DNA of 64,000 nucleotides, taken from contig NC_058161.1 of assembly GCF_020080835.1 (NCBI RefSeq), positions 28,282,837-28,346,836 of the forward strand. The letters are read 5' to 3'. Under the pieces are notes generated by a model. The model saw nothing but the letters and a program-made list of their open reading frames with translations. It did no database searches and was not told the DNA's origin. Source of the stretch: Cotesia glomerata (Eukaryota > Arthropoda > Insecta > Hymenoptera > Braconidae). Below are positions 13,082 through 25,679 of the stretch, one piece after another; the first letter of the stretch is position 1, and every line of letters starts with the position of its first letter. Position numbers and translations under genes: made by a program.

Positions 13082-14190
13082 TACGATTAGATAAATTTTT
13101 TTTTTAATAATTATAATTATAATAATAATAATAATAAATCGAAAATCACATTTTAGCAACGACAAAGACTTGTGTAGTATATCGGTAGTTGACCTCTATA
13201 AAATAAAACATTATATATTAATTCCAAGTATTAAGGTTGTGAGTATTATTAAAAAAGAAAATATAAATAAAAAACAAAGAAAAAAATCTATACAAGAACA
13301 ATGAACATAAAAAAAAAAACTAAAAATAATAATGGAAATAAAAATAATAAAGAATAACAATAAGAATAAAAATTAAATTCTAACGTAAGTCGCACAGCAT
13401 ATCGACTTAGCCATTACGCGCGAACGTTTTAATGAAAAAAAAAAAAACATAATAAATAATGATAATATTAATATTAATTATAAAACCATTTTAATTAAAT
13501 ATCCGATATGCATTCGGAATAATATTATAACTCTTATAAGGTTGTGATAAGGTTGTGAGATATAATATATAAATACTAATTAATAATATATTAATTCTTA
13601 GCCGTGCTTTGAATGAAAAAAAAAAATCGATATTTATTGTTTAACAATTGAATTAAAATTAAAGATGAATAATCAATTACTGTCCTGGATGATTGAAAGT
13701 TTGGATACACTAGTTCGTATTCTGTTGTTTGAGACTAATCGATAGACCACCGAGTTGTGACGTTATACGTTTTACATTAGGACTAAAGTATCACATCTCT
13801 ATTCCTATATCTAAAACCTGATGCTGAAACTAAACCACGATTAAGTATTCCACGATATAAACTTTGTTTATGGGACTTGGGGTTTTATGTTTCTGCAACT
13901 TTAAATTGTTTCACTATAACATGTAACTCTGTACAGCACCGAGCCTAGTCTAGTCGTGTCTAGTCTAGTTATATGTCACGAGAATATTGTTCAACATTCG
14001 AGTCAAATGCATGTATGTATAGTGTCAAATTTGATTGCTATTGTAAATTTAATTTCAAGTTTTAATTAATTGCCATCTGCAATGTGTTAAAAAAAATACA
14101 ATACAGGAAATAACGCTATAATCCGTAAATTTTTTAAAAATGTTATTTACACATTATATATTATATCCAGGCAGATTTATTCATAACTCA
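13082..14190. other. AT-rich stretch, no gene seen
   Basis: No open frames of note and no RNA gene recognised. Short A-runs and AAT repeats only. Confidence 0.6.
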
Positions 14191-14199
14191 GATGAGAGA

Positions 14200-15330
14200 A
14201 TATTTTAAGATCTGACCAGATCTACATGGTCACATCTGATCATTGATCAGACTTATCAAATCTGATCATATCTTAACATTGATCTAATATAATCACCTCT
14301 GATCAGATAAGGTCACACATGACTACTGATCAGTGATCAGATATGGTCACATCTGACCATTGATCCGATATGGTCACATCTGACCATTGATCCGATATGG
14401 TCACGTCTGATTAAACATGATCACGCCTGGCTGTTAATCAATGATCAGGTGTAATCACATCTCATCATTGATCAGTGATCATGATCATATATGATCACAC
14501 CTGATCATATATGGTCACATATGATCAGCGATCGGATATGGTAATAGCTGATCAGTGATCAAACATGATCAAATCTGACCATTGATCCGACTTAGTCAAA
14601 TCTGATCATATCTGAACATTGATCTAATATAGTCACCTCTGATCAGATAAGGTCACACATGACTACTGATCAGTGATCAGATATGGTCACATCTGACCAT
14701 TGATCCGATATGGTCACGCCTAGTTGCTAATAAATGATCATATGTGATCACATCTGACCATTAATCAATGATCATGATCATATATAATCACACCTGATCA
14801 TACATGATCACATATGATCAATGATCAGAAATGGTAAAAGCTGATTAGTGATCAAACATTATCACATCCGACCATTGATCTGACTTAGTCAAATCTGATC
14901 ATATCTGAACATTTATCTAATATAGTCAGCTCTGATCAGATAAGGTCACACATGACTACTGATCAGTGATCAGATATGGTCACATCTGACTATTGATGCA
15001 ATATGGTCACGCCTTGCTGCTAATAAATGATCAGATGTGATCACATCTGACCATTAATCAATGATCATGTTAATATATGATCACACATGGTCACATATGA
15101 TCACACATTGTCACATATGTCCATATATGATCACTAGGGCCAGGACTTTCGAATTTGAATAAAGAAAAAACGCTAACTTCCTGGCCCTAATGATCACGCA
15201 TGTCACATATGACCATATATGATAACACATGGTCACATATTATCATAGATAGTCACATATGATCATACATTGTCACATATGATCATACATTGTCACATAT
15301 GATCATACATTGTCACATATGATCAATCTG
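14200..15330. repeat. TGATCA word array 2
   Basis: Tandem array of GATCAGATATGGTCACATC and related words, with a repeated block of about 300 bp (compare 14270-14450, 14600-14750 and 14890-15060). A 53-bp insert at 15136-15189 begins AGGGCCAGGA and ends TCCTGGCCCT. No clear terminal repeats of the CCCG type were found. Confidence 0.8.
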
Positions 15331-16632
15331 AATTTTTACAATTGTTATTTACACCATTTTTTTAAGTCAATTATTTTTGTAAATAATTAATAGAAGAATT
15401 TTATATTATATATTTAATAAAGTCACTACTCGGTTGCCTTGAAAAATTTTAAGATGATACATAGATGTATGATAAACCGATTCTCCTTGAGCTAGTCTTA
15501 AACGTAACATATTGCGCTGGCATATATATATTTCTTAAACTTTGGTCCTCCTCGATACACTTCAAATCTTTTCCTATTCTTTTTGTTACTTAACTCTTTT
15601 TAGACACACTCTGATCTTACTCTGTTTCAGTGAGTGAGATAGTCAAGAAATTTTATCCTTTGTTTCAAGCGTCTCTATGTATATATATATTTAATATAAG
15701 GTTATACGATAGGCGGCGTTAAATACTTGGGTATCACTACAATTATAACATCCACTCGAATGGCTTTTTTGTTCATAAATTCGCAACGTTTTCGATGTTA
15801 TTTACTTGTTTTTAGAAAATGAAATTGAATTTAAATAAACGAGCTCTGTAGTGAGTGGTGTTGTAAAAAAAAAACACCCCAGATAAAGAAATGTATAAAA
15901 ACGAAATAACGAGAGAGAATGAAAAAGCACTACTTCTCGAGTGTATTTACTTGGTCAAATAACTCTTCGTGTTGTTGGTAAAAAAAAGGCTACTCATGCG
16001 GCTTTCAAGTAATTTTCATTTTTACGGGAAAAACATAAAAAACAAAGAATAGTAAAGAATAATTAATGGCTATAAACACGAAAAATATTTCAAGGTAATT
16101 ACCATTTGAAGAATTAAAATTTTATTTTTAAAGTCAGGTTAGATTAATTAAAAAATACTGCTCCAATTCGTGAACATAAAATAAATTTTCTTGGTTTTTT
16201 AAAATTCTAAGAGCAAGAACTCATTAGAGCTCCTGGAATTTAATTTGAAGAATTTTGTGATTGTTCTAAAGAAAATAATTATTTTTTTACGTTCGATTGT
16301 TAAGAAGTTTAATATTAAATTTATTAAATTGATATTTGTGTATTAAAATAATTTAATGAATTGAGTATTTTTATAAACTTCTCAGCTCAACAAACTGTTG
16401 ATCGCTTTGATTTATAAGTAAGAATGTGAATACTTGAAACTCTGAATAGTTTCAAACCATTCAATATTCGCTTCCATTAAGACTCCCACACCTCTATTGA
16501 TAAATTTATTTTCAATAAATAACCTGTATTATTATTTATTTTATTTCCATAAACTGTTCTGTCTCGATTGAAATATTCAAGATTTAGTATTTAAGTTTGT
16601 TAATCAAATTTTAAGCAATGATACCTTCCCTT
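15331..16632. other. AT-rich stretch, no gene seen
   Basis: AT-rich intergenic DNA; nothing gene-like was recognised. Confidence 0.6.
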
Positions 16633-17923
16633 CCCTGGGACAGAAATAAAAATCTGATCGGAAAAAATCATGTCTGATTAGGAAGATTATGACCAGGCAG
16701 ATCTATTGTTATATGATCAGATACAGTATTTAGATATGATCAAATTAAATTTACATGATCATAAGTGATCACACCTGGTCATAGTTGATCACTGACCAGT
16801 GATCAGACATGATCAGATATGACCAAATGTGATCACACTTGATCATCGATCATACATAGTCAAACGTGATCGTACTTGTCCACCAATTACTGATCACAAC
16901 TGGTCATGGATAATCAGTGATCAGCTATGACCACTGATCAGTTATGATCACATATGACCAACGATCAGATATGATCACATGTGACTAATGATCAGGTATG
17001 ATCATACATGACCATTGATCAGATATAGTCACATCTGATCAATGATCAGATATGATCACATCTGATCAATGATCAGATATGATCACTTGTGACCAATGAT
17101 CAGATATGATCACATGTGACTAATGATCAGGTATGATCATACATGACCATTGATCAGATATAGTCACATCTGATCAATGATCAGATATGATCACTTGTGA
17201 CCAATGATCAGATATGATCACTTGTGACCAATGATCAGATATGATCACTTGTGACCAATTATCAGATATGATTACTTGTGACCAATTATCAGATATGATT
17301 ACACGTGACCAATTACCAGATATGATTTCACGTGACCAATGATCAGATATAATCACACGTGACCAATGATAATATATGATCACATGTGACCAATGATCAG
17401 ATATAATCACACGTGACCAATGATCAGATATAATCACACGTGACCAATGATCAGATATAATCACACGTGACTAATGATCATATGTGACCAATGATCAGAT
17501 ATAATCATATGTGATCACATGTGACCAATGATCAGGTATGATCATACATGACCAATGATAAAATATGGTTACATCTGACCAATGATCAGATATGATCACT
17601 TGTGACCAATGATCAGATATGATCACTTGTGACCAATAATAAGATATGATCATATATGAGCACTGTGACCAAAGATCAGATATGATAACATGTGACCAAT
17701 GATCAGATATATCATATATGGTCACATGTGACCAATGATCATATATGATCACGTGTGACCAATGATCATATATGATCACGTGTGACCAATGATCATATAT
17801 GATCACGTGTGACCAATGATCAGATATGATCATATATAATCAATAATCAAGCGTGGTCACATATTTCCAATGGTCAGTGATCATACTTGGTCACGCATGG
17901 TCAGATTATATTTTTCTCCCCGG
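16633..17923. mobile_element. TGATCA word-array element 3
   Basis: Array with an approximately 27-bp period over 17170-17840 (GATCAGATATGATCAC, then TTGTGACCAAT), less regular to the left. On the minus strand the array stays open and reads as VIISDHWSR repeats. The ends are inverted copies: CCCTGGGACAGAAATAAAAA at 16633 and, reversed from 17923, CCGGGGAGAAAAATATAATC. This supports a single inserted element over a simple satellite. Confidence 0.65.
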
Positions 17924-19031
17924 ATTTTATTAAAAAATATACATTTATTAAAAAAACAATAATTTATCAAGAATATCTCAAGGAGAATCCTAGGGCCTGG
18001 TTGCCCACGATATTATCTTAACATTATAAAAAAAAATTGTAAGTAATAAAATAAATTTAAAAGTATATATTTATGTGGCTTACTTATATGAGTGATTAAG
18101 ATAAAAAAAAAAAAAGCCCAGTTAATCATTCATATTTGTATATTGTTAGTTAAATACTAAAAATTACTGAAGAATTTAAGCGATAAAAAAAACTCAGTTG
18201 GTTGTGATTTATAAGTGTAGCAATATACCGGAAACCGTAGGAGTTCTGTCATTTTGGTGAATTCAAATGCCTGAATGTGTTCTTAATAAAAAATGGAACT
18301 AAAAGAAATGGGACGTTATATCGAAGATTGGAGACATTTCCGACTCTTAAATTATCTTAACGTTCGAATCCATGTATATTTGAATTTAATGAATTTAAAT
18401 TCGAGGAATTCATCAAATATGTGCAAGTAAATGAGAAACTACGTAGAATAATGCTCGATAAAAAAGAAACTAAATAAATTACTCTTAGTGATTGATCAAA
18501 GATTTATAATGGTAGAAAAAAAAATTAAAGATTGTTAATGTATAAGAGTAAAAGACAAAGCTCCTTTGGCGTTTTTTCGACTGTATGTAAATAATTAAAC
18601 CCGAACAAAGGCAGTCGATAATTTGAATTTAAAAATGTTACCGTTTGAAAATTTATTTACAAAATACTAGATTATTTATTTAAAGTTATTGTAATTTTAG
18701 TTGTTAAATCCAATATTTATTCCATTGGAAAAGCAATAAAAATATTTTTTTCTTTTTTTGATTAATGCCGAATACGAACCTTAATCAAATTAACCGTAAA
18801 ATAATAAATCTTATAATAAAACACAGTAATCATGTAATTATTGATAGATGGTTTAATTATTGGATTTAATTAGCAAATAAATAAATAAATATTGTACAAA
18901 ACGATGAAATAATTTATATAATTTTTACCTTTTGTCCTTGCGTAAAATAAATAAAAATAAAAATATAAATTGTGTTAATTTTTTTTATTAAAATATTAAT
19001 TTCCTTTTACAATTACCGTTTGTTTTAATTC
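17924..19031. other. AT-rich stretch, no gene seen
   Basis: AT-rich DNA with short A-runs. No gene or structured RNA recognised. Confidence 0.6.
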
Positions 19032-20851
19032 CCCGAGAAAAAATGTTTCTATATAATTATATATAATTGTATATAATCGTATATGATTATATATGGAATC
19101 ACATATATAATTATATACAATTATATATGATCATACATAATTATATATAATTATACATGATTATATATGGAATTGTATATGAAGTTATATATTATTATAT
19201 ATAATTATATATGACTATATATGGAGCAATATACAACCATGCAGGATTATATATAGTTCCATATACAATTATATATAAGTATATAGAATTATATATAATC
19301 ATACATGATTATATATGGAATTGTATATGAGGTTATATATAATCATATATAATTATATATGACTATATATGGAGCAATACCCGAGAAAAAATGTTTCTAT
19401 ATAATTATATATGATTGTATATATTCATATATGATTATATATGGAATCACATATATAATTATATACAATTGTATATGATCATACATAATTATATACAATT
19501 ATATATGATCATACATTATTATACATGATTATATATGGAATTGTATATGAAGTTACATATTATTATATATAATTATATATGACTGTATATGGAGCAATAT
19601 ACAACCATGCAGGATTATATATAGTTCCATATACAATTATATATAAGTATATAGAATTATATATAATCATAAATGATTATATATGGAATTGTATATGAGG
19701 TTATATATAATCATATATAATTATATATGACTATATATAGAGCAATACCCGAGAAAAAATGTTTCTATATAATTATATATAATTTTATATAATCATATAT
19801 AATTATATATGACTATATATGGAGTAATACCCGAGAAAAAATGTTTCTATATAATTGTATATAATCATATATGATTATATATGGAATCACATATATAATT
19901 ATATACAATTGTATATAATTATATATGATTATATATGGAATCACATATATAATTATATACAATTATATATGATCATACATAATTATATATAATTCCATAT
20001 ACAATTATATATAAGTATATAGAATTATATATAATCATACATGATTATATATGGAATTGTATATGAGGTTATATATAATCATATATAATTATATATGACT
20101 ATATATGGAGCAATATACAGCCATGCAAGATTGTATATAGTCCCATATATAATTATATATAAGTATATATAACCATATATGCTTATATATAATTAACAGA
20201 CATAAAAATTTTTTCTTTGAAAAAAAATTTTTTTTGGCTATCACAAAAAGTGTAAAATGATGTTTATAATTACGTTTAAATAATTCTGAAATACAAAATT
20301 TGTCACATTTCCTATGAGATGTTTTGGTCTGCTCTGCTACTACCTAATAGTAAAATCATTATTTATTTTATTATTTAAATAAGTGTTATATGATAATGAA
20401 ATTCGGTAAAATAAATAAATTATGAATAATGACTATCCAAGTATATATTAAAATCAATTTTTATATTCCATTTATGATAAACTCATATGATACATTATGT
20501 AGATCATAGAATTATTATCATCTAAGACATCAGCACAGCAGACAGACACTTCAAGACGCACGGAGATCACTAAAGTTAAGCAGCATTGAGCAGGGTTAAT
20601 AGTTGGATGGGTGACCGCTGGAGTTATAGCTATAAAATTATATCTAGATATTTTTTTTGCATTTTAATTGGTTACACAGAATTGCGTAGGACCATATTAA
20701 ATATTCTATCCATAAAATTAACCCAATAATTAATTAGATATAATATATATATAATTATATATAATTAGATATGATTATATTTGGCCATTTTTCATATATA
20801 ATCATATATAACCAATTTATATATAAATATATATAAATATTTTTTCTCGGG
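19032..20851. mobile_element. CCCG-ended element with ATAT word arrays and a 5S-like core
   Basis: The left end is CCCGAGAAAAAATGTTTCTA. The right end reversed is CCCGAGAAAAAATATTTATA. Flanking TC on both sides (19030-19031 and 20852-20853) fits a 2-bp target duplication. The interior is ATATAATTATATATGATT-type words in higher-order units of up to about 360 bp, because CCCGAGAAAAAATGTTTCTA recurs at about 19379, 19748 and 19829. The non-repetitive core at 20210-20700 contains a 5S rRNA-like segment. Confidence 0.75.
20555..20627 (+). pseudogene. 5S rRNA-like fragment
   Basis: The run GATCACTAAAGTTAAGCAGC, then ATTGAGCAGGGTTAATAGTT, then GGATGGGTGACCGCTGGA matches the conserved middle and 3' part of animal 5S rRNA, the internal control region (box A, intermediate element, box C). 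The 5' third is not recognisable and the 3' end is lost, so it cannot be a functional 5S gene. It could be a processed pseudogene or the head of a 5S-derived SINE. Confidence 0.75.
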
Positions 20852-21925
20852 TCTTTAATTTCAAAGAAAATTAAATTTTTAAGTGACTCCAAGGAATGGA
20901 GGATACAGTACGCAAGCGTGGAAAATAGTCGATATATGTACCGGTAGTACTCCCAGGACTCACCTGACGTGTCCGATAACACGGTATACACATATGTCTT
21001 TATTTATATTTATATACTCATACATTCTTATGTATTCACATTTGGGCGAAAGAGTAAATAATCCATTTATCCTTTTTTTGTACGTAAATTCTTCCGCCTT
21101 TGAATAGTAACAACAAGAGGGTTGTTACCCTCTTTTATGAATTTTTATAAATTATTCACACGTGGAACATACGCGTAATATTAATTTATTCATTCATTCC
21201 CATCCGAGTGTACAAAAAAATACTTTTTGTTTTTTTTTACCGGAAAGAAAAGAGCCTTTACATTGATGTGATAAAAATGTCACTTTTCGTGGTAAAGCTC
21301 TAAGTAATAATGAAGATTTTGATTCTATTTTTTTTTTTTAATAATTATTTTTATTTAGGTCGAAAGTGCATTCAAATATTATTTTATTTTCACTGTGAGA
21401 AAATTGTCAGGGATAATTTTTTAGAGGACTAAAAAATTGAGAAAAAAAAATTTTTTTTTCGATATTTATCGATGCAAAGTTTAAAAAAAAAATTTTTAAA
21501 AGCTCAAAAAAATATTCAATTTTACAGGGATAAAAAATTTTTTACTCAAAATTGCTAAAAAAATTTTATAAAAAATTTATTCCAATTTCCAAAACTGTCC
21601 TTAAATTTTCTATACAAAAATTTTTTATTAAAATTCAACAAAAAATTTTTAATTATTTCGAACTTTGGTAAATATTTACAAGTCGGGTCAACCATTTTAA
21701 TTTTCATTTTTTTGAATGAAATTTCTATTTAATTTTATTGAAATATTTTTTTTTTTTACATAAAAAAATGAACAATTTAAAAAAAAAATCAATTATTACA
21801 ATTTTAACAAATTTTCAAAAAAATTTATAAATTTTTTAGAAATTTGTGATATTTTACTTTTTTCTTAATTGTTCTTTTTTTTATGTACTTTTAAAAAAAA
21901 AATGCATTAAAAATATCAAAAAAAA
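20852..21925. other. Unclassified intergenic DNA
   Basis: 20880-20990 is GC-richer than its surroundings and contains CAGGTGAGTC on the minus strand, which looks like a splice donor, but no exon can be supported. The remainder is AT-rich. Confidence 0.4.
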
Positions 21926-23351
21926 TTAGGAAAACGGTTAACCCTGAAGGCCATCCCTGCAACTTCCCGCTAATTCCATACCTGGGCGCTTAAAATTGCA
22001 TTTACAACGTTTTTGAGCTCTTCGAGCTCAAAAATACAATTTATATGTTGTTTTAAGCTCTTCGAGCTCAAAAAGATAACTTTTCTATGCTTTTGAGCTT
22101 TTCAAGCTCAAAAGTTTTATAGAAGGTTGATAAAACACTATTTTTTGAGTTTTTAAACCGCAATAATTCTTGAATGAATGAACCGATTTTCACGCGGTTG
22201 GCGGCATTCAACGTAGTTTTTTAAGCCTTATGAAAAATTTTTAAGTTTATATTGATCAAACTAGAAATTTTGGAGTAATTCCGAAAAATCACTTTTTTGG
22301 GTTTTCTTTCCTGCACGATATCTCTCGAACGAATAAACCGATTTTGACCGGATTAGCGGCGATTGACGTGATTTTTCAAGGTTAAAAGCTGATTAGTTTT
22401 TTAAGTTGATCGATAGAGCCGTTCAAAAGTTATTCCAAAAAAACCACTTTTGAAAAAATTTTTTTTTTCAGTTTTTTTTAGATTTTTCGAAATCTATCGG
22501 TCCGAATCGATCCAAATTGTATCCAAAATATAGTCGACAAAGATTTGAGTATATATCATTTTAATACCGGAGATTTTAATACTAATAATTTTAGTTCATT
22601 TGTTTTTTCCTAATTATAATAATATTCAAAATTGTGATATGTTTGAATAATGGTCTAAAGTAAAAAAAAAAAAAATAGCTGTTTTATGCTTTTGAGCTCT
22701 TCGAGCTCAAAAGTCTTATCAAAGTTCGATGAAACACAATTTTTATAATTTTCGAATGAATCAACCGATTTTCACGTGGTTGGCGACAATCGATGTACTT
22801 TTTTGAGCTCTATTAAAACAGTAGCTGTTTTAAGCTTTTGAGCTCTTCGAGCTCAAAAGTCTTATCAAAATTTGATAAAACACGATTTATTCAATTTTCA
22901 AACTGCTATAACTTTTGAATGAATGAACCGATTTTCACGCGGTTGGCGGCAATCGACGCAGTTTTTGAAGCTCCATGAAAAATTTTCAACTTTAAATCGA
23001 TCGAGCCATGAATTTCGAAGTTATTACAAAAAAACACTTTTTTCGATTTTTTTCGACAACGATATCTCACGAACGCATCAACCGATTCTAACGTTTTTGA
23101 TGGCGATCGATGGGGGTTTTCAAGGTTAAGAGCTGATTAGATTTTGAGACCGATCGGTTCAGCCAATTCGGAGATATTTAAAAAAAATTAAAAAAAAAAA
23201 CAACTTTTTTTTTCACTTTTTTTGGATTTTCTCGAAATCTACCGGTCCGAATCGGTTCAAATTTTCAGGGAATCTAAGTTTAGTGAAGCCCTTTCGAATG
23301 CTACCAACCGCGATGAAATCGGTCAAGTCGTTCAAAAGTTACAAGAGGTTT

Positions 23352-23422
<71 letters not shown>

Positions 23423-23578
23423 TACAGACGTACGGACATCATCGTAAAAATAGTCAGGGAAGCTTCCTGTGACCTTCAAACGTCGAGATTTGATGAAAAC
23501 TCGATTTTTGTAAAACGGGGTGAAAACAATAACTTCCCGATTTTTGAAAATCTGAGATTTTTAGCGGGAAGTTAAAAA
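21926..23578 (+). repeat. Family R repeat, copy 4 (long subfamily)
   Basis: The longest copy, about 1.65 kb. It has extra AGCTC hairpins at 22685-22710 and 22835-22860, and three forward modules of the AACTTTTGAATGAATGAACC type. The (CA)n tract is at 23355-23420 and the closing end is TTTTTAGCGGGAAGTT. Copy 1 at the window's left edge is the same subfamily in the opposite orientation. Confidence 0.85.
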
Positions 23579-24495
23579 TAAAATAGAAATTTTATCTAAA
23601 AACATGAGAGCCAAAATTTTTTACAACTTTTAAAAGCAAAAAAGCTATCGAAATCTTTATTTTTCCTTTCACATTTTTTATTATAAATGCGCCGTACAAA
23701 CAGACAGAATAAAAAAAAATAAAAATGTTAATTTTTCACTTAGTTATGGTCCAAAATGAGGTTGACCGCACTTGTAAATAATTACCATAAATTTTCTTAC
23801 TATTTTTAAAAGGGATAGAAAATTTTTTTCTCAAAATTGCTAAAAAAATTTTATTCCAGTTTCTAAAACTCAAATTTTCTATAAAAAATTTTCTGCTAAT
23901 ATTCATCAAAAAGCTTTGAATTATTTCACACTTTTTATTTTTACCAATAAAATATTTTTTCCTCTAAAAATCTTTTATTTTATATATATATATTTCTTTT
24001 TTATTATTTTAATTGTTAGCAAATAAAAAAAAAAAACTAACAAATTAAAAAAAAAAAAAGGCGAAATTAAATATCTTATAAAACTTCGTAGGAAATCATG
24101 TTGGTACTTAAAAATTTCATCAAATATTCACTTACCCCTGGGGCATAGTTTCTATTTTTATTTTTTCTATGAAACTTAGCTTTTATATTAAAAAATGAAA
24201 TAAAATGATAATTTAAAAATCTCCATAGCAAAACTCTATATTAAAGAGCAAATTAAAACTCATAAATAAACATAAAAGCTCGAATCTTTTTCTCCCTAAA
24301 TCTTCTCTCAACTTTAATAAATACCATTACACATCAGAGACTTTTTCATCTTACATTATATTTTTGATACTTTTTCCTTTAAAAAGTTTCAATTTTCGAG
24401 ACAAAAAAGCTCACAGAAAAAAAGGTAGCTGAAAGTAGGACAAAATAACAAGGAAAAAAACGAGCTCCTGCGTACTGGTGGAGGTACGTGTCATT
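23579..24495. other. AT-rich stretch, no gene seen
   Basis: AT-rich DNA directly upstream of IR25a. No promoter element can be named with confidence. Confidence 0.5.
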
Positions 24496-24499
24496 TAAT

Positions 24500-24766
24500 A
24501 ATACGTTAATAAAATAACAATTGTTGGGTAAACAGGAGAGTAGTAATAGACACGTCAGTACGTCAGCCGAAGGACTACTGCTGATAGGCTCAGAGAAGGC
24601 TGCCCAGGAAAAGAAGGCGAAGTGGTGGATTGATTGGGTCATCCCCGCGGCAACCGATGGACAAACACGATCAAGCTGGACATCCTGTCAGCAGGGACTC
24701 TGGTTTCCGATGCTCAGTCAGGCCGAGTATTTCAATGAGACTTGATGCTCATGTCTATTGACCATC
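24500..24766 (+). promoter_or_regulatory. Putative IR25a 5' leader with upstream ORFs
   Basis: Base composition rises to normal here, just before the IR25a start. Two short upstream ORFs are visible. One is 24735-24761 (eight codons). The other is 24745-24774 (nine codons, M-L-M-S-I-D-H-H-E), whose TAA overlaps the main start codon out of frame. The main ATG has A at -3, while the upstream ATGs have weaker contexts, so leaky scanning is possible. The transcription start is not identifiable from sequence. Confidence 0.45.
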
Positions 24767-24878
24767 ATGAGTAATTGGTATTGGTGGAATTTTATTCTGA
24801 CTTTTATAGTCGCCGATTGTTCAGTGGTACTCTCCCAACAAAACCAGCAGCCGACAAACCCCAGGCCGCTCAATCTGT
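24767..24878 (+). CDS. Ir25a: IR25a exon 1: start and signal peptide
   Basis: First coding exon of ionotropic receptor 25a, a broadly expressed co-receptor that pairs with tuning IRs in olfactory, gustatory, thermo- and hygrosensory neurons. It encodes residues 1-37 plus one base. Residues 8-23 (NFILTFIVADCSVVLS) are the hydrophobic core of a signal peptide, followed by a polar QQNQQPTNPRP stretch. The donor is CTGT|GTATGT at 24879. The split codon T|TT joins in frame to exon 2 and gives PLNL-F-VINDEEND, which matches the usual start of the IR25a amino-terminal domain. I chose the ATG at 24767; the in-frame TTG nine bases upstream is not a plausible start. The intron that follows is about 18.4 kb, so an extra tiny exon inside it cannot be excluded. 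Confidence 0.85.
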
Positions 24879-25679
24879 GTATGTTACTTTTTTTAATTAG
24901 TTTGTCTTTTTTTTATTGTTATTACGACTCGAGGAACTTTATTGATTTTTTTTCGCTAAGCCTTCGTGTGAAAGCTTGCTTTAATTCAAGGTCACTAAGT
25001 TTTATTCTGTTGAAGTTGAAAAATTTTAAAACTTTAGAAAATTTATAAGAATATTTTTTTTTTATAATTGTAGATGATTTTTTATAATCATTTTATGGAA
25101 CTAAAATTATATGGAGCTATTTGTGTTTTTATGTAATTTATATTGAAATTTTATAAGTAACAGGTGATCGATAAATATTGTATTTAATTATAAACATGTT
25201 AATATATTTTCTTTCAAGGTCGTTTTCGCGAAATCAATTTTTAAATAATCTTTACACAGTAAAAAAATTTTCGTAAAATTTAACATAAAATTTTGTGTAG
25301 ATGTTTTTTTTACATAAAATTTATGTTAATTCTACACAAACGGTTTGTATTGATCAATCCATCCATTTTTTAACACACTCAAGTGTTAATTCAAAGTAAA
25401 ACTACACTTTTTTAATGTTACTGGCCAACCAACACAAAATTTATGTTAAAGAATTCTTCATATATAGTCACGTATGCCACACAAGATAGACATGTAAATG
25501 TGATAGATAAAGGGTAATTTATATTAAAACATCCGATAACAGAATTGTAACCTTAAAATTCATTACAAGGTTAATGTCCTTTCTAGTGCGAATCTAGAAG
25601 ACAGAATAAATTTTAAATTATGAGGAAATAAATAAAATAAGAAAAATTATAAATTTTATGATTATGAATCTAGCAGACA

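Noticed and set aside
17174..17833. Open minus-strand frames reading as repeated VIISDHWSR
   Set aside because: They arise because the roughly 27-bp DNA period is divisible by three; no start context, no domain, and the array continues beyond the frame.
12059..17923. CRISPR-like array
   Set aside because: Repeat units are palindromic words without constant repeat-spacer architecture, no cas genes, and the host is eukaryotic.
20755..21107. Coding exon near a CAGGTGAGTC motif on the minus strand
   Set aside because: No protein family recognised, no acceptor-exon-donor set in a consistent frame.
24521..24745. 74-codon frame upstream of IR25a
   Set aside because: It begins at a non-ATG codon, has no recognisable domain and lies where a 5' leader is expected.
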